Assembly (NCBI GenBank): GCA_964491265.1
Contig: CAZBFP010000010.1
Span: 62,001 to 126,000, forward strand
From: JBBAGC01 sp964491265
GTDB lineage: Bacteria > Spirochaetota > UBA4802 > UBA5550
Reading direction: 5' to 3'
Length of the DNA: 64,000 nucleotides
Within the stretch, counting starts at the first letter, position 1; each line of letters opens with the position of its first letter. Of this stretch, positions 41,360 to 49,798 are shown one piece after another. The position numbers were made by a program, and so were the translations under genes. The notes below the pieces were generated by a model. That model was not told where the DNA came from. It was given only the letters and a program-made list of their open reading frames with translations, and did not search any database.

Positions 41360-42622
41360 TTATTTAACGATTCCTGATGCTGCCCTTATCCCTGATGCCC
41401 AGGCTCCGGTTATTCCTCTGGATGTGCCTGCACCATCACCAATCATGTAAATATTTTTTTTAACGCAAAAATGATTATCAATAAACTCAGGCCTGATAGC
41501 GTATGTTTTAATTTCAGGGTAATAGATGATAGTTGATGGATGCATAATCCCGGGAATAATAGTATCGAGCATTTTCATGGCACGCCAGATATCACGCATA
41601 ATTTTAGAAGGAATGGCAAGGCTCACATCCCCCGGGGTTGAACTTTTAAGTGTTGACTCGAAATCGTAAAGGTCAAGATTAAAGGTTTCTTTTGAGGATC
41701 TTTTCCCAAGCCTGAAATCACCGATTCTCTGCATCATGGGCTGACCGCCGGAAAGCTGCATAGCCATACGCCCCAGAATTTCAGCAAACTGATGACCGCT
41801 GACAACAGGATCTGTAAGAGTTATAGTCTTAAGCATTGCAAAATTTACAAGCCCATTAGGCTTCCTGTCAGTTGAATAGGCATGTCCGTTTACAGAGTAA
41901 TATGTTTCATATTTTTCCTTAACAATATGGGCAGACCCGGAATTGGTGCAGAATGTCCTTACCCTGCCGGGAAAGATAAATTTAGGATCATAGTAATCCT
42001 TCACGATAGGATAATACTCCTCTTTTGCCTCAACTCTGATCCCAACATCAACAACATTGTCCGAATAATTGATCTCAAGTGTATCCATAATATTTTGAAG
42101 CCATGTGTACCCGGCCCGTCCTGGAGCAATCACCAGATTAGAAAATCCCACCGCATCTCCGGTTGACAGTTCTATTATACGCTTTTCATAATCAATGACA
42201 GTCATAGCAGTTTCAAGTGCAACAGTTACACCAAGATCCTGAAGCTGTTTAATCAGGTCAGCTATAAGCCCTTTAGCCCGGTCTGTTCCCACATGGGCCT
42301 GCTTAATATTAAGGAGTTTTACTCCCAGTTTGTCAGCCCTGTTCGCATAGACATCAAGATTTCTCTGCTGCACATAATCAGGTTTGAGATGATCAGCTAC
42401 CTCCTGAAGGAGAATATCAGCTTCTTCCTCATCCCAGAGCTCTGTAGTAAATCCCACAGGAAACGTATAGTTCTGCTTACAATCGTTGCGTAGACCACCT
42501 GAGCTGATTTTAGATTTTTCGATTAAGAGGATAGATTTGTCTGAATGTTCGGCAAGGTAAAAGGCTGCTCCAAGTCCTGCAGGTCCGGAGCCGACGATAA
42601 TAACATCAAAGCTGTTTTTCAT
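41360..42622 (-). CDS. FAD-dependent dehydrogenase (COG2509-like)
   Basis: A 420-aa flavoprotein. DVIIVGSGPAGLGAAFYLAE (residues 5-24) is the dinucleotide-binding motif, with IEKSKISSGGLRNDC after it and a C-terminal FAD motif NIYMIGDGAGTSRGITGAWA. It matches the group of uncharacterised NAD(P)/FAD dehydrogenases; substrate unknown. AAGGGA lies ~9 nt before the ATG. It follows the HD-domain gene by 31 nt and ends the acyl-CoA dehydrogenase operon. Confidence 0.87.
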   Translation of the reverse strand: MKNSFDVIIVGSGPAGLGAAFYLAEHSDKSILLIEKSKISSGGLRNDCKQNYTFPVGFTTELWDEEEADILLQEVADHLKPDYVQQRNLDVYANRADKLGVKLLNIKQAHVGTDRAKGLIADLIKQLQDLGVTVALETAMTVIDYEKRIIELSTGDAVGFSNLVIAPGRAGYTWLQNIMDTLEINYSDNVVDVGIRVEAKEEYYPIVKDYYDPKFIFPGRVRTFCTNSGSAHIVKEKYETYYSVNGHAYSTDRKPNGLVNFAMLKTITLTDPVVSGHQFAEILGRMAMQLSGGQPMMQRIGDFRLGKRSSKETFNLDLYDFESTLKSSTPGDVSLAIPSKIMRDIWRAMKMLDTIIPGIMHPSTIIYYPEIKTYAIRPEFIDNHFCVKKNIYMIGDGAGTSRGITGAWASGIRAASGIVK

Positions 42623-42653
42623 AGGGGGGGTCCCTTAAGATATTCAGAGTTTA

Positions 42654-43250
42654 TTAATCACAATGCTTAATATAGCTTTTAGTAACTGCTGAGTCTATTA
42701 TTTTTTTTGCATAGTCCCATAATTTATCAGATCCGCTCTTAATTACACTGTTTCTCTTTAACACCTGATCGTAGGTAATACTGTTTTCCTGCCATGATTT
42801 ACCCTCTGAAGCATAGTTAAGATTAACAGGCTGAAATCTGTCAAGGGCATTGGCAAAGTTAGCTTCAGGTGATTGATTCTTTTCAAATTCCTGCCATGTA
42901 AACATGAATTCTTCTTTCTGGTCATTAGGGAGCAGGGAAAAGAGACGTTCTGCTGCAGCCATCTCCCTTTCAGCTTTACCTTCATTTGCTGCAGCATCGT
43001 AACAGTATGCATCACCGGCATCAATTTCGATAATATCGTGAATAATTACCATTTTTACTACTTTAAGAATGTCAATACTGCTGTTACTGTGTTCAGCAAG
43101 GAGTATGGCCATCAATGAAAGATGCCAGGAGTGCTCAGCATCATTTTCAAATCTTGACCCGTCTGCAAGGTAAGTCCTTCTGTATATTGATTTAAGCCTG
43201 TCAGTCTCAAGAATAAAGTTGATCTGCTGTTTCAGCCTGTCATCTTTCAT
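42654..43250 (-). CDS. HD-domain phosphohydrolase (YfbR/HDDC2-like)
   Basis: A 198-aa soluble HD-superfamily protein. Metal ligands appear in ENDAEHSWHLSLMAIL (first His), VIIHDIIEIDAGD (HD pair) and NALDRFQP (last Asp). The layout is that of 5'-deoxynucleotidases of the YfbR/HDDC2 group. GAGGTATA precedes the ATG. It sits 12 nt after the acyl-CoA dehydrogenase gene. Confidence 0.85.
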   Translation of the reverse strand: MKDDRLKQQINFILETDRLKSIYRRTYLADGSRFENDAEHSWHLSLMAILLAEHSNSSIDILKVVKMVIIHDIIEIDAGDAYCYDAAANEGKAEREMAAAERLFSLLPNDQKEEFMFTWQEFEKNQSPEANFANALDRFQPVNLNYASEGKSWQENSITYDQVLKRNSVIKSGSDKLWDYAKKIIDSAVTKSYIKHCD

Positions 43251-43262
43251 CGAATTATACCT

Positions 43263-45134
43263 CTATTCCTCAAGAGCGCCTGTGAACATATGGGGCGTAA
43301 CTGATAAGGAAGCGCCATCATCATTCATCATCGACTCAGCTAAAGCAAAAAAGTGGGGGAGCTGAGATTCTATAAAGAATCTCCCGGACTGAATTCTCCC
43401 TGCAAGAAAGGCTGCGTCAATGTCTGATGCAGAGAGAGTTTTTATATCTGCATCCGGATTTGCCTTTAAGATATTATTTAGCCTTGTCTGTACCTCAGTC
43501 ATACTCCAGATGTGACACCATGATAATACCAGCAGATAAAATGCTCTGAGAAAGGATGTGGAGTGAGTAAATATTTCAAGTATCCTCCCTTCATTCATCC
43601 TTTTTTTCATTTTGCTGATCACCATATCGAGGTTTTCTATGCCGTCACGAACCCGATTTATATATTTATCTTCTACAATCCCATATGCATCTTCCAGTGT
43701 TTTTTCAACAACATTTTTCCAGATATTATACCCTTTCTGGTTTTTATTCATCAGCACTTTCCGCATAAGAAGGTCAATTGACTGGATGCCGTTAGCCCCT
43801 TCAAATATTGAGAGTATGCGGCAGTTTCTGTAGAGCTGTTCAACCGGGTAGTCCATACAAAAGCCGTACCCGCCGAAGACCTGCATTGCTTCAGAAGTAA
43901 CCAGAATAGAAGTATCGCTGCATCCAGCTTTACAGATGGGAACCAGAAGCTCAACTATTGCTTCAGCATTTTCAGCTTCCTCCCCTTCAAGGACTTTCAT
44001 GAGATCCTGATTGTAGTAGTTATAATTAATCATTATCCTCTGGGCATCTATATATGATCTCATCCAGAGGAGCATTCTTGATACGTCAGGATGATTTATA
44101 ATTTCTGTTTTAGGGGCATCAGGATTCATGGCATTAAGTATATGGCTCCCCTGAATCCGGTTTTTCGCGTAGGTTACTGAATTAAGGTATGCTGTAGAGG
44201 ATGTTCCCTGAGCCTGTACAGCTGTACCGAGTCTGATTGTGTTCATCATCTGGAACATAATCTTCATCCCCATCCGTTCTTTACCGAGAAGATACCCACG
44301 GCAGGAGTTGTTCTCTCCAAACACCATGGTGCATGTAGCTGAACCTTTTATTCCAAGTTTATGTTCAATACCGGCGCAGATGACATCATTGAATTCGCCG
44401 TTTGAACCGTCTTCGTTCACATGATACTTGGGTACAAGAAAAATAGAAATACCCTTTGTCCCTGCAGGGTCACCCTCTATACGCGCTAGAACCGGATGTA
44501 TCATGTTGGAATAAAGATCATTATCCCCGCTGGAGATAAAAATTTTCTGTCCTGTAATAAGATAGGTACCGTCATCCTGCAGTGTTGCTTTTGTTTTCAA
44601 ATTCCCCACGTCAGATCCTGCATCAGCTTCTGTAAGGCACATTGTTCCGCCCCATGTACCTGAAATAAGTCCGGGCAGATATAGATTCTTCTGATCTTCA
44701 GTTCCGAATTCCTTTATAAGGTTTATTACTCCGGCAGAAAGTATTGTATACATCATTAGATTAGGTGCTGCAGCGCATATATACTCAAGGGAGGCAGCCC
44801 CGACAGACCTGGGCGGGATCTGGCTCCCGTCATGAGAGTCCAGGAGAAGAAGCGACATCAGGCCTGATTCATAGTACATCTGAAGAGCAGGTTTCAGTGA
44901 GTCAGGCACTTTTACATTTTTTGTAACCGGATTCCAGGAGCACCCCTCCCGGTCTGAAGGTTCAAAGGTTTTATGGAATTCATTAACTGAAATTGTTTCA
45001 ACAAGATCGATGAGCGCTTCAAGACTATCTTTATCATAGTCGGAAAAATTATTATATTGTGCAAGGTTCTGAACTTTCAGGATATCAAATAAAACAAACT
45101 TTAAGTCTTTGGTATCAACAAGTGAATTAAGCAT
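43263..45134 (-). CDS. Acyl-CoA dehydrogenase, large (FadE12/DmdC-like) type
   Basis: A 623-aa flavoenzyme, longer than the usual 380-aa ACADs because of N- and C-terminal extra domains. Motifs: TWGGTMCLTEADAGSDVG (FAD/acyl site), YLITGQKIFISSGD, QVFGGYGFCMDYPVEQLYR and IFEGANGIQSIDLLMRKVL. It oxidises acyl-CoA in beta-oxidation, consistent with the three ligases here. I start at ATG 45134 (AGAGG ~7 nt upstream); the open frame up to 45185 has no ribosome site. Confidence 0.92.
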   Translation of the reverse strand: MLNSLVDTKDLKFVLFDILKVQNLAQYNNFSDYDKDSLEALIDLVETISVNEFHKTFEPSDREGCSWNPVTKNVKVPDSLKPALQMYYESGLMSLLLLDSHDGSQIPPRSVGAASLEYICAAAPNLMMYTILSAGVINLIKEFGTEDQKNLYLPGLISGTWGGTMCLTEADAGSDVGNLKTKATLQDDGTYLITGQKIFISSGDNDLYSNMIHPVLARIEGDPAGTKGISIFLVPKYHVNEDGSNGEFNDVICAGIEHKLGIKGSATCTMVFGENNSCRGYLLGKERMGMKIMFQMMNTIRLGTAVQAQGTSSTAYLNSVTYAKNRIQGSHILNAMNPDAPKTEIINHPDVSRMLLWMRSYIDAQRIMINYNYYNQDLMKVLEGEEAENAEAIVELLVPICKAGCSDTSILVTSEAMQVFGGYGFCMDYPVEQLYRNCRILSIFEGANGIQSIDLLMRKVLMNKNQKGYNIWKNVVEKTLEDAYGIVEDKYINRVRDGIENLDMVISKMKKRMNEGRILEIFTHSTSFLRAFYLLVLSWCHIWSMTEVQTRLNNILKANPDADIKTLSASDIDAAFLAGRIQSGRFFIESQLPHFFALAESMMNDDGASLSVTPHMFTGALEE

Positions 45135-45187
45135 TATGCACCTCTTGCAAATTGGAAAAATATTAAAATATGCAACTTGTTTCATAA

Positions 45188-45204
45188 TTGATTCATCGAA
45201 TCAA
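45188..45204. promoter_or_regulatory. Palindromic operator in the acyl-CoA dehydrogenase promoter
   Basis: TTGATTC-ATC-GAATCAA is a perfect 7-bp inverted repeat. It lies between a minus-strand TTGACT (45207-45212) and an AATTAT -10-like box 17 nt away. A dimeric repressor (TetR/FadR-type) bound here would block RNA polymerase. The regulator is not identified in this window. Confidence 0.6.
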
Positions 45205-45244
45205 AAAGTCAAGAAAAATAAGATGTAAGAACCGATCTGATGAT

Positions 45245-46147
45245 CTAAAAAATATATGCCAGGCTGAAAATGACTGAATATGCAAGCGCTGCTATAGCAA
45301 CTTTTCTAAGCTCATTGTCAAGATCTGCCAGGTCTATATTTGTAATAACAGCAGCCAGATTATAAATAAGAGGGATAAAAACCAAAGTATAAAAAAGCTG
45401 GTGAATCGCTGAATAGTTAATGTAAGTATAGATTAAACTTGATGTAATTGCCGCAAGAATTATAAAACCGTGATATATTTTAGATTTTTCCCTACCGAGT
45501 ATACCGGCAAGAGTCAGCTTCCCGCTTCTGCTGTCGTTTTCTATATCCCTCATATTATTAAGATTAAGTACAGCTACACTCATGAGTCCGATTGCCATGG
45601 AAGGGAATATGAGGTCGAATCTGACAAATCCGCTGTGAAGAAAAAAAGCTCCCATTGTGCCCACTGGGCCGAAAAAAATCAGTACAAACAAATCCCCCAT
45701 GGCCCTGTAGCCGTATGGCTTTTTACCAACCGTATATTTTATTGCAGCTGCAATTGCTGCAAGCCCGATTGCAAGAAGAATCAGAGTATAATTGAAACTC
45801 ATAAACCTTGTCCCATAATAAACAAGGAAAAGACCTGATACTGATGAGATAATGACAAAGATGATTATCATAACTTTCATCTGAACCATTGTAATATCGC
45901 CCTTCTGCAGAGCCCTGGCAGGGCCGATCCTTTCTGCATTATCCGCTCCTGTAATCATATCGCCATAATCATTGGCAAGATTTGAAAGGATCTGAAGTGA
46001 GAGTGTTGTAATTACGCATAGCCAGAAAATAAGGTGGCTGAAGATTCCGTAAGAGAGGGAAAGAAAACTTCCGAGTATTACACTGGAAAGAGAAAGCGGA
46101 AGAGTTCTGAGCCTGAATGAGACGATCCATGATTTTAGTGCTGTCAT
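45245..46147 (-). CDS. menA: MenA/UbiA-family prenyltransferase (1,4-dihydroxy-2-naphthoate polyprenyltransferase)
   Basis: A 300-aa integral membrane prenyltransferase with 8-9 segments. The first Asp-rich motif is NLANDYGDMITGADNAERIG and the second lies in NLNNMRDIENDSRSGKLTLA; RLRTLPLSLSSVILG at the N-terminus is MenA-like. It would attach the isoprenoid tail in menaquinone synthesis. No other men genes are nearby. Upstream of it is repeat copy 10. Confidence 0.88.
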   Translation of the reverse strand: MTALKSWIVSFRLRTLPLSLSSVILGSFLSLSYGIFSHLIFWLCVITTLSLQILSNLANDYGDMITGADNAERIGPARALQKGDITMVQMKVMIIIFVIISSVSGLFLVYYGTRFMSFNYTLILLAIGLAAIAAAIKYTVGKKPYGYRAMGDLFVLIFFGPVGTMGAFFLHSGFVRFDLIFPSMAIGLMSVAVLNLNNMRDIENDSRSGKLTLAGILGREKSKIYHGFIILAAITSSLIYTYINYSAIHQLFYTLVFIPLIYNLAAVITNIDLADLDNELRKVAIAALAYSVIFSLAYIF

Positions 46148-46188
46148 TAAATAATCCTGTAAGTTTTAGTCGATTTTTATGATTACAA

Positions 46189-46298
46189 TCAGTATTTATT
46201 CCTAAACTTATTATTGTTAAAAACTGCTCTATTATTTTCTCCTGCGAAGGGAGGGATATAAAATTGTCTATTTATATATTTTTAGGAATTAACATTGA
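46189..46298 (+). repeat. MITE-like element, copy 10 (core eroded)
   Basis: 110 bp, TCAGTATTTATTCCTAAAC to TTAGGAATTAACATTGA, with the GC core reduced to CTCCTGCGAAGGGAG. The left half is close to copies 1 and 11. No convincing flanking duplication (GATTACAA against AATTATAC). Confidence 0.75.
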
Positions 46299-46379
46299 AT
46301 TATACTATGATTTTTACAAAAAAATAGTATATTTATACATATGAGTGCAACAACTATTTTTACGATAAGGGGTAAAACA

Positions 46380-46625
46380 ATGACCGGTAAAACTGCGGCA
46401 TTATTTTTAATTTTTTCAATGTTATCAGCACTGATTTTTTTTAATATAAGTAAAGCTGAAGCTGATCAGGGTGTTTACGAGAAGAAATGCTCCACATGTC
46501 ATTCACTTAGAAAGCCGGAAGTTTATTCAAAAAAACAGTGGGATTATCATGTAAAACGTATGGCTGACAGGGCAGGGCTTACATCAGCTGAGATTAAAAG
46601 CATTATTGATCTGCACACAAAGTAG
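46380..46625 (+). CDS. Small periplasmic cytochrome c
   Basis: 81 aa from ATG 46380 (AGGGGT upstream; an in-frame ATG at 46341 gives a longer but unsupported start). Signal peptide ~1-28, then YEKKCSTCHSLRKP with the single haem motif CSTCH, and a possible axial Met in VKRMADRAG. About 50 mature residues make this a minimal cytochrome c for electron transfer. Partner unknown. Confidence 0.88.
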   Translation: MTGKTAALFLIFSMLSALIFFNISKAEADQGVYEKKCSTCHSLRKPEVYSKKQWDYHVKRMADRAGLTSAEIKSIIDLHTK

Positions 46626-46675
46626 CAGATGAGTTTAGCCGGGCGCGGAATTAATTTTTTTTGAATAAGCCATTA

Positions 46676-46780
46676 CCCTCCGGGGCAATGTTTACAGTTT
46701 CGCAACTGCCCCACAACACCCCCCGGAGGAGGGCTTAAAGGCTGTGTTATTAAACTTTTGATTTGTTTAAAGAGTTTAGT
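46676..46780. repeat. Repeat family 2, copy A
   Basis: Contains ACAGTTTCGCAACTGCCCC (46694-46712) and a second block TAAACTTTTGATTTG... ending in AAAGAGTTTA (46751-46778), both repeated at 55450-55520. CCTCCGGGG (46678-46686) and a CCCCCCGGAGG run (46722-46732) can pair. Confidence 0.75.
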
Positions 46781-46861
46781 ACTGAAAAATTATATCAGCT
46801 TCCGGTCATAATAAATGTGAGCAGGAGTAAGTTTCCGGAATTTTTATTTATCAGCCCGGAT

Positions 46862-48220
46862 TTAAAACCTCGCTGAGATTCTGCTTACTGCAAAGAGAAT
46901 AATTATAGCAGCAGGAAAGATGTAAACCTGAAACTGATCCATACCGGAAAGTTTCATGAACAGGGCAGCACCCCCTCCGGCGATGCATGCAGAAACTGCA
47001 CCTGCTGCATTGAGTGATAGTCTCTCCCTGTAGAATCCGAAAACTACAGGTATAATAATCCCTGAAGTATAAATGGTAAGAGCCAGGAGGAGAGATTTTA
47101 TTATTCCGTCAATGTATAGCGCTAAAGCCAGTGACACCAGTCCTGTGACCAGAATAATAATCCTGGTAAATCTCAGCTCACTCTTTTCATCTGCATCTTT
47201 ATAAAACAGAGGCTTTAAAACATCTGCCGAAAGTATTATCCCTGATGTGAGGAGGCACGTGTCAGCTGAAGACATTACAGCAGCAAGTAGAGCAGCAAAT
47301 ATTATCCCTTTCAAACTGTCGGGCAGTGTTCTCATAGCCAGGTCAAGAAAGGCACCTTCCGGAGCAATACCGGGATTTACACCTTTAGCGTAGATACCTA
47401 TTATTGTAACTGAAAGGGCAATAACCATGAGTATTGCTGCTGCTGCAAAGACAGCTTTTTTTGCTGTTATACTATCCTTTGCAGAGAGAATCCTGGAATA
47501 AATATCGGGGCCTGCCAAAAATGATGTTCCAACAAAGAGAAAAAATATAAGTATATCATTATAACCGAAATAGCTGTTAACAGGGAATTCAAGAAAAGTT
47601 TCCGGCAGATCAAGGGACCAGGGGGAACCGTACTTTACGTATGACATGATCAGAATGAGAAATATTCCGGTAAAAATCAGAACTGTCTGGAAAAAATCTG
47701 TTTTAATGATGGATAACTGTCCGCCGCTTACTGTATAGATTATAAAAACAGAACCGCAGAGAATGACAAAAAACCTGAAATAGCCGGGCCAGAGAATATC
47801 GAGAATTTTTCCTGCTGCTATCATCTGGGCTGAAATAATCCCTGTCCATGCTGTAATTATAACCACAGATGAAACAAGCTTGAGCACTCTGCTGTTATAC
47901 TGCTTCTCCAGAATTTCCGGAAGAGTGTAGACCCCGCAGTCACGGACCTTTTTCGCCCAGAAGGCCGCAAGTATCATCATACATACAGATCCGCTTATGA
48001 GCCACCAGGCGCCTGGAAGCCCTCTTGAGAAACCTATTCCTGCAAGGCCGAGTGTGGCAGAACCGCCGATTGTTGTTGCCACAAGTGACCCTGAAAGCCA
48101 GAGCGTTGATGTGCCCCTTCCGCTCACATAGAAAGAACTGATACTGCTGACTTTTCTGTAACTGAAAAAACCGATAAGAAGCATAAAAAATAAAAATCCG
48201 GAAAAAATTGCAATATTCAT
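46862..48220 (-). CDS. Sodium:solute symporter (SSS) family transporter
   Basis: A 452-aa transporter with about 12-13 membrane segments. SSS-type segments: FYVSGRGTSTLWLSGSLVAT, GSATLGLAGIGFSRGLPGAW, YTLPEILEKQYNSRVLKLVS and AALLAAVMSSADTCLLTSG. It would couple Na+ influx to uptake of a small solute not identified here. It starts 18 nt after birA, so it may be co-transcribed and regulated with it; biotin or pantothenate would then be attractive guesses but no motif decides. Confidence 0.88.
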   Translation of the reverse strand: MNIAIFSGFLFFMLLIGFFSYRKVSSISSFYVSGRGTSTLWLSGSLVATTIGGSATLGLAGIGFSRGLPGAWWLISGSVCMMILAAFWAKKVRDCGVYTLPEILEKQYNSRVLKLVSSVVIITAWTGIISAQMIAAGKILDILWPGYFRFFVILCGSVFIIYTVSGGQLSIIKTDFFQTVLIFTGIFLILIMSYVKYGSPWSLDLPETFLEFPVNSYFGYNDILIFFLFVGTSFLAGPDIYSRILSAKDSITAKKAVFAAAAILMVIALSVTIIGIYAKGVNPGIAPEGAFLDLAMRTLPDSLKGIIFAALLAAVMSSADTCLLTSGIILSADVLKPLFYKDADEKSELRFTRIIILVTGLVSLALALYIDGIIKSLLLALTIYTSGIIIPVVFGFYRERLSLNAAGAVSACIAGGGAALFMKLSGMDQFQVYIFPAAIIILFAVSRISARF

Positions 48221-48238
48221 TCTGCTCTGACCCCAATA

Positions 48239-49213
48239 TCAAATATAGTTAATGTCCCCTGAGTTTATCAGGCGTTCTCCTGTTTCTGTTTCAACAATCA
48301 GAAAACCTTCGGCATTGAGTCCTTTCACAACGCCGGTAAATGTTTCATCAATAAGGGACACCTTAATCTGTCTTCCGATAATTGAAGCTTTCTCTTTCCA
48401 TATATCCAGAATATCGGAGAAACCTGAGTTGATGAAATTGAGATAATATCTTTCGAAATTACGGAGGAGCGATTGAAGAAAAGCACACCTGTCTATATCG
48501 CCTCCTCTGGAGTCGGATACAGATGCGGCTATTTTTTTAACATCTGAAGGGTAATCCTCCGGGCGGGTGTTGAGATTGATTCCAATTCCTGTGATGATGA
48601 AATCGATTTTATCCGCATCCCCTTTCATCTCTGTAAGTATGCCGGAAATTTTCCGGCCATTTATGAGTATGTCATTGGGCCATTTGATTTCATGATTTTT
48701 TATGCCGAATTCATCCAGGGTATCTGAAAGGGCAACAGCTGCTGCAATAGTTATACCTGAAGCTTTTGACGGAGCTATTTGAGGCCGCAGTATGATTGAT
48801 AAATAAAGACCGCGACCCTGAACAGATAACCAGGATCTGCCGAAACGCCCTTTGCCGCCGGTCTGATTCTCCGCAACAAGGACTGTCCCTTCCTCAGCGC
48901 CCTGTGAGGCGAGTTTAAAAGCATCAATATTGGTTGATACAGTCTCTTCGCATACTATGAGGTTTTTCCGGCCTATCACTTCTGTGTTGAGATTGTTCCT
49001 GATTTTATATTCATCAAGGCTTGAACCCGGGGCTTTAAATTTATACCCAAGCTTGCTCGATGATTCAATTATGTATCCCTTCTCTTTAAGAAACTTAATG
49101 TTTTTCCATACAGCAGTTCTGCTGATCCCCAGGCTGCTGCTGATCTCCTCACCGGAGATCCAGCTATCTCTGCTGCTGTAGAGATATTCAAGGATGCTCT
49201 GTCTGTTGTTCAT
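48239..49213 (-). CDS. birA: Bifunctional biotin-[acetyl-CoA-carboxylase] ligase/repressor BirA
   Basis: A 324-aa BirA with an N-terminal winged-helix (ISSSLGISRTAVWKNIKFLK, residues ~24-43) followed by the biotin protein ligase: ENQTGGKGRFGRSW (~117), EIKWPNDILINGRKISGIL, and a C-terminal SH3-like domain. It makes biotinyl-AMP, biotinylates carboxylases and represses biotin genes. AGGGGG lies 6 nt before the ATG. A BirA-box-like palindrome lies upstream at 49256-49286. Confidence 0.95.
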   Translation of the reverse strand: MNNRQSILEYLYSSRDSWISGEEISSSLGISRTAVWKNIKFLKEKGYIIESSSKLGYKFKAPGSSLDEYKIRNNLNTEVIGRKNLIVCEETVSTNIDAFKLASQGAEEGTVLVAENQTGGKGRFGRSWLSVQGRGLYLSIILRPQIAPSKASGITIAAAVALSDTLDEFGIKNHEIKWPNDILINGRKISGILTEMKGDADKIDFIITGIGINLNTRPEDYPSDVKKIAASVSDSRGGDIDRCAFLQSLLRNFERYYLNFINSGFSDILDIWKEKASIIGRQIKVSLIDETFTGVVKGLNAEGFLIVETETGERLINSGDINYI

Positions 49214-49255
49214 AAAATCCCCCTGTTCAGGGATAAGAATAAGCAGAGCGAGCTA

Positions 49256-49286
49256 TTGTCAACCATTAAATTTATAGAGTTAACAA
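49256..49286. promoter_or_regulatory. Possible BirA operator upstream of birA
   Basis: TTGTCAACC and AGTTAACAA form an inverted repeat separated by 13 nt. The BirA consensus is TTGTTAACC-N14/15-GGTTAACAA, so the half-sites fit with one change each, but the spacer is one base short. It lies 43 nt upstream of the birA ATG. Confidence 0.5.
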
Positions 49287-49297
49287 TCAACTCTTTA

Positions 49298-49486
49298 CTA
49301 ATCAGGTTTACAGGTCTCAGCAAAGTGCTGCAGGGTGGACTCAGCAGGGTTTACAATGTCAGATGAAAATAGAAGACCCTTTCTCTGGATAAATTCATCC
49401 TGTTTACCCTTATTCCATTGCGACAGTGGCCGGAAATAACCGGAGACCCTTGAATAAACCTCTGCAGGAACAACTATTCTTGACAT
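49298..49486 (-). CDS. Small NrdD-related protein
   Basis: A 62-aa protein with VYSRVSGYFRPLSQWNKGKQ and DEFIQRK, the motif of short proteins annotated as anaerobic ribonucleotide reductase (NrdD)-like and of the end of NrdD itself. It lacks the rest of the enzyme and the C-terminal cysteine pair; function as a stand-alone protein is unknown. GGAGGT sits just before the ATG, so it is translated. Divergent sequence to hisA contains only a palindromic repeat and a promoter. Confidence 0.72.
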   Translation of the reverse strand: MSRIVVPAEVYSRVSGYFRPLSQWNKGKQDEFIQRKGLLFSSDIVNPAESTLQHFAETCKPD

Positions 49487-49595
49487 ATCTTACCTCCATG
49501 TAATTCTGGAAATATAATTTCATTTGAATTTTATGTCAACAAAATTATAGTATACATGCGTTTATTTTTTACTACCAGTTCAATTCTATGGGTGG

Positions 49596-49681
49596 TGTCA
49601 TTCCTGCGTATGCGGGAATCTCAAAACTTCTGATTTTTTAGGGGATTCCGGCACTACGTTGTCACTTCGGCCGGAATGACA
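49596..49681. repeat. Palindromic interspersed repeat, family 3
   Basis: 86 bp with terminal inverted repeat TGTCATTCC/GGAATGACA and internal ATTCCTGCGTATGCGGGAAT and CCGGCACT...TTCGGCCGG. GTCATTCCYGC-type repeats are widespread in many bacterial genomes. Single copy here. Confidence 0.7.
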
Positions 49682-49729
49682 GAATTTCCCTACATAATTG
49701 TACTGCTGCTATATTTTACTACTATAATC

Positions 49730-49758
49730 TTGACAACATTTGCACTAGGGACTATTTT
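49730..49758 (+). promoter_or_regulatory. Promoter of hisA
   Basis: TTGACA (49730-49735), 17-nt spacer, TATTTT (49753-49758), ~40 nt before the hisA ATG. Confidence 0.55.
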
Positions 49759-49798
49759 CTTTATTGAAACAACTAATTGGAAATCAAGGTAACAAGGT

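Noticed and set aside
46341..46379. Longer start for the cytochrome c gene
   Set aside because: The ATG at 46341 has no ribosome site, and the signal peptide fits better from 46380, which follows AGGGGT.
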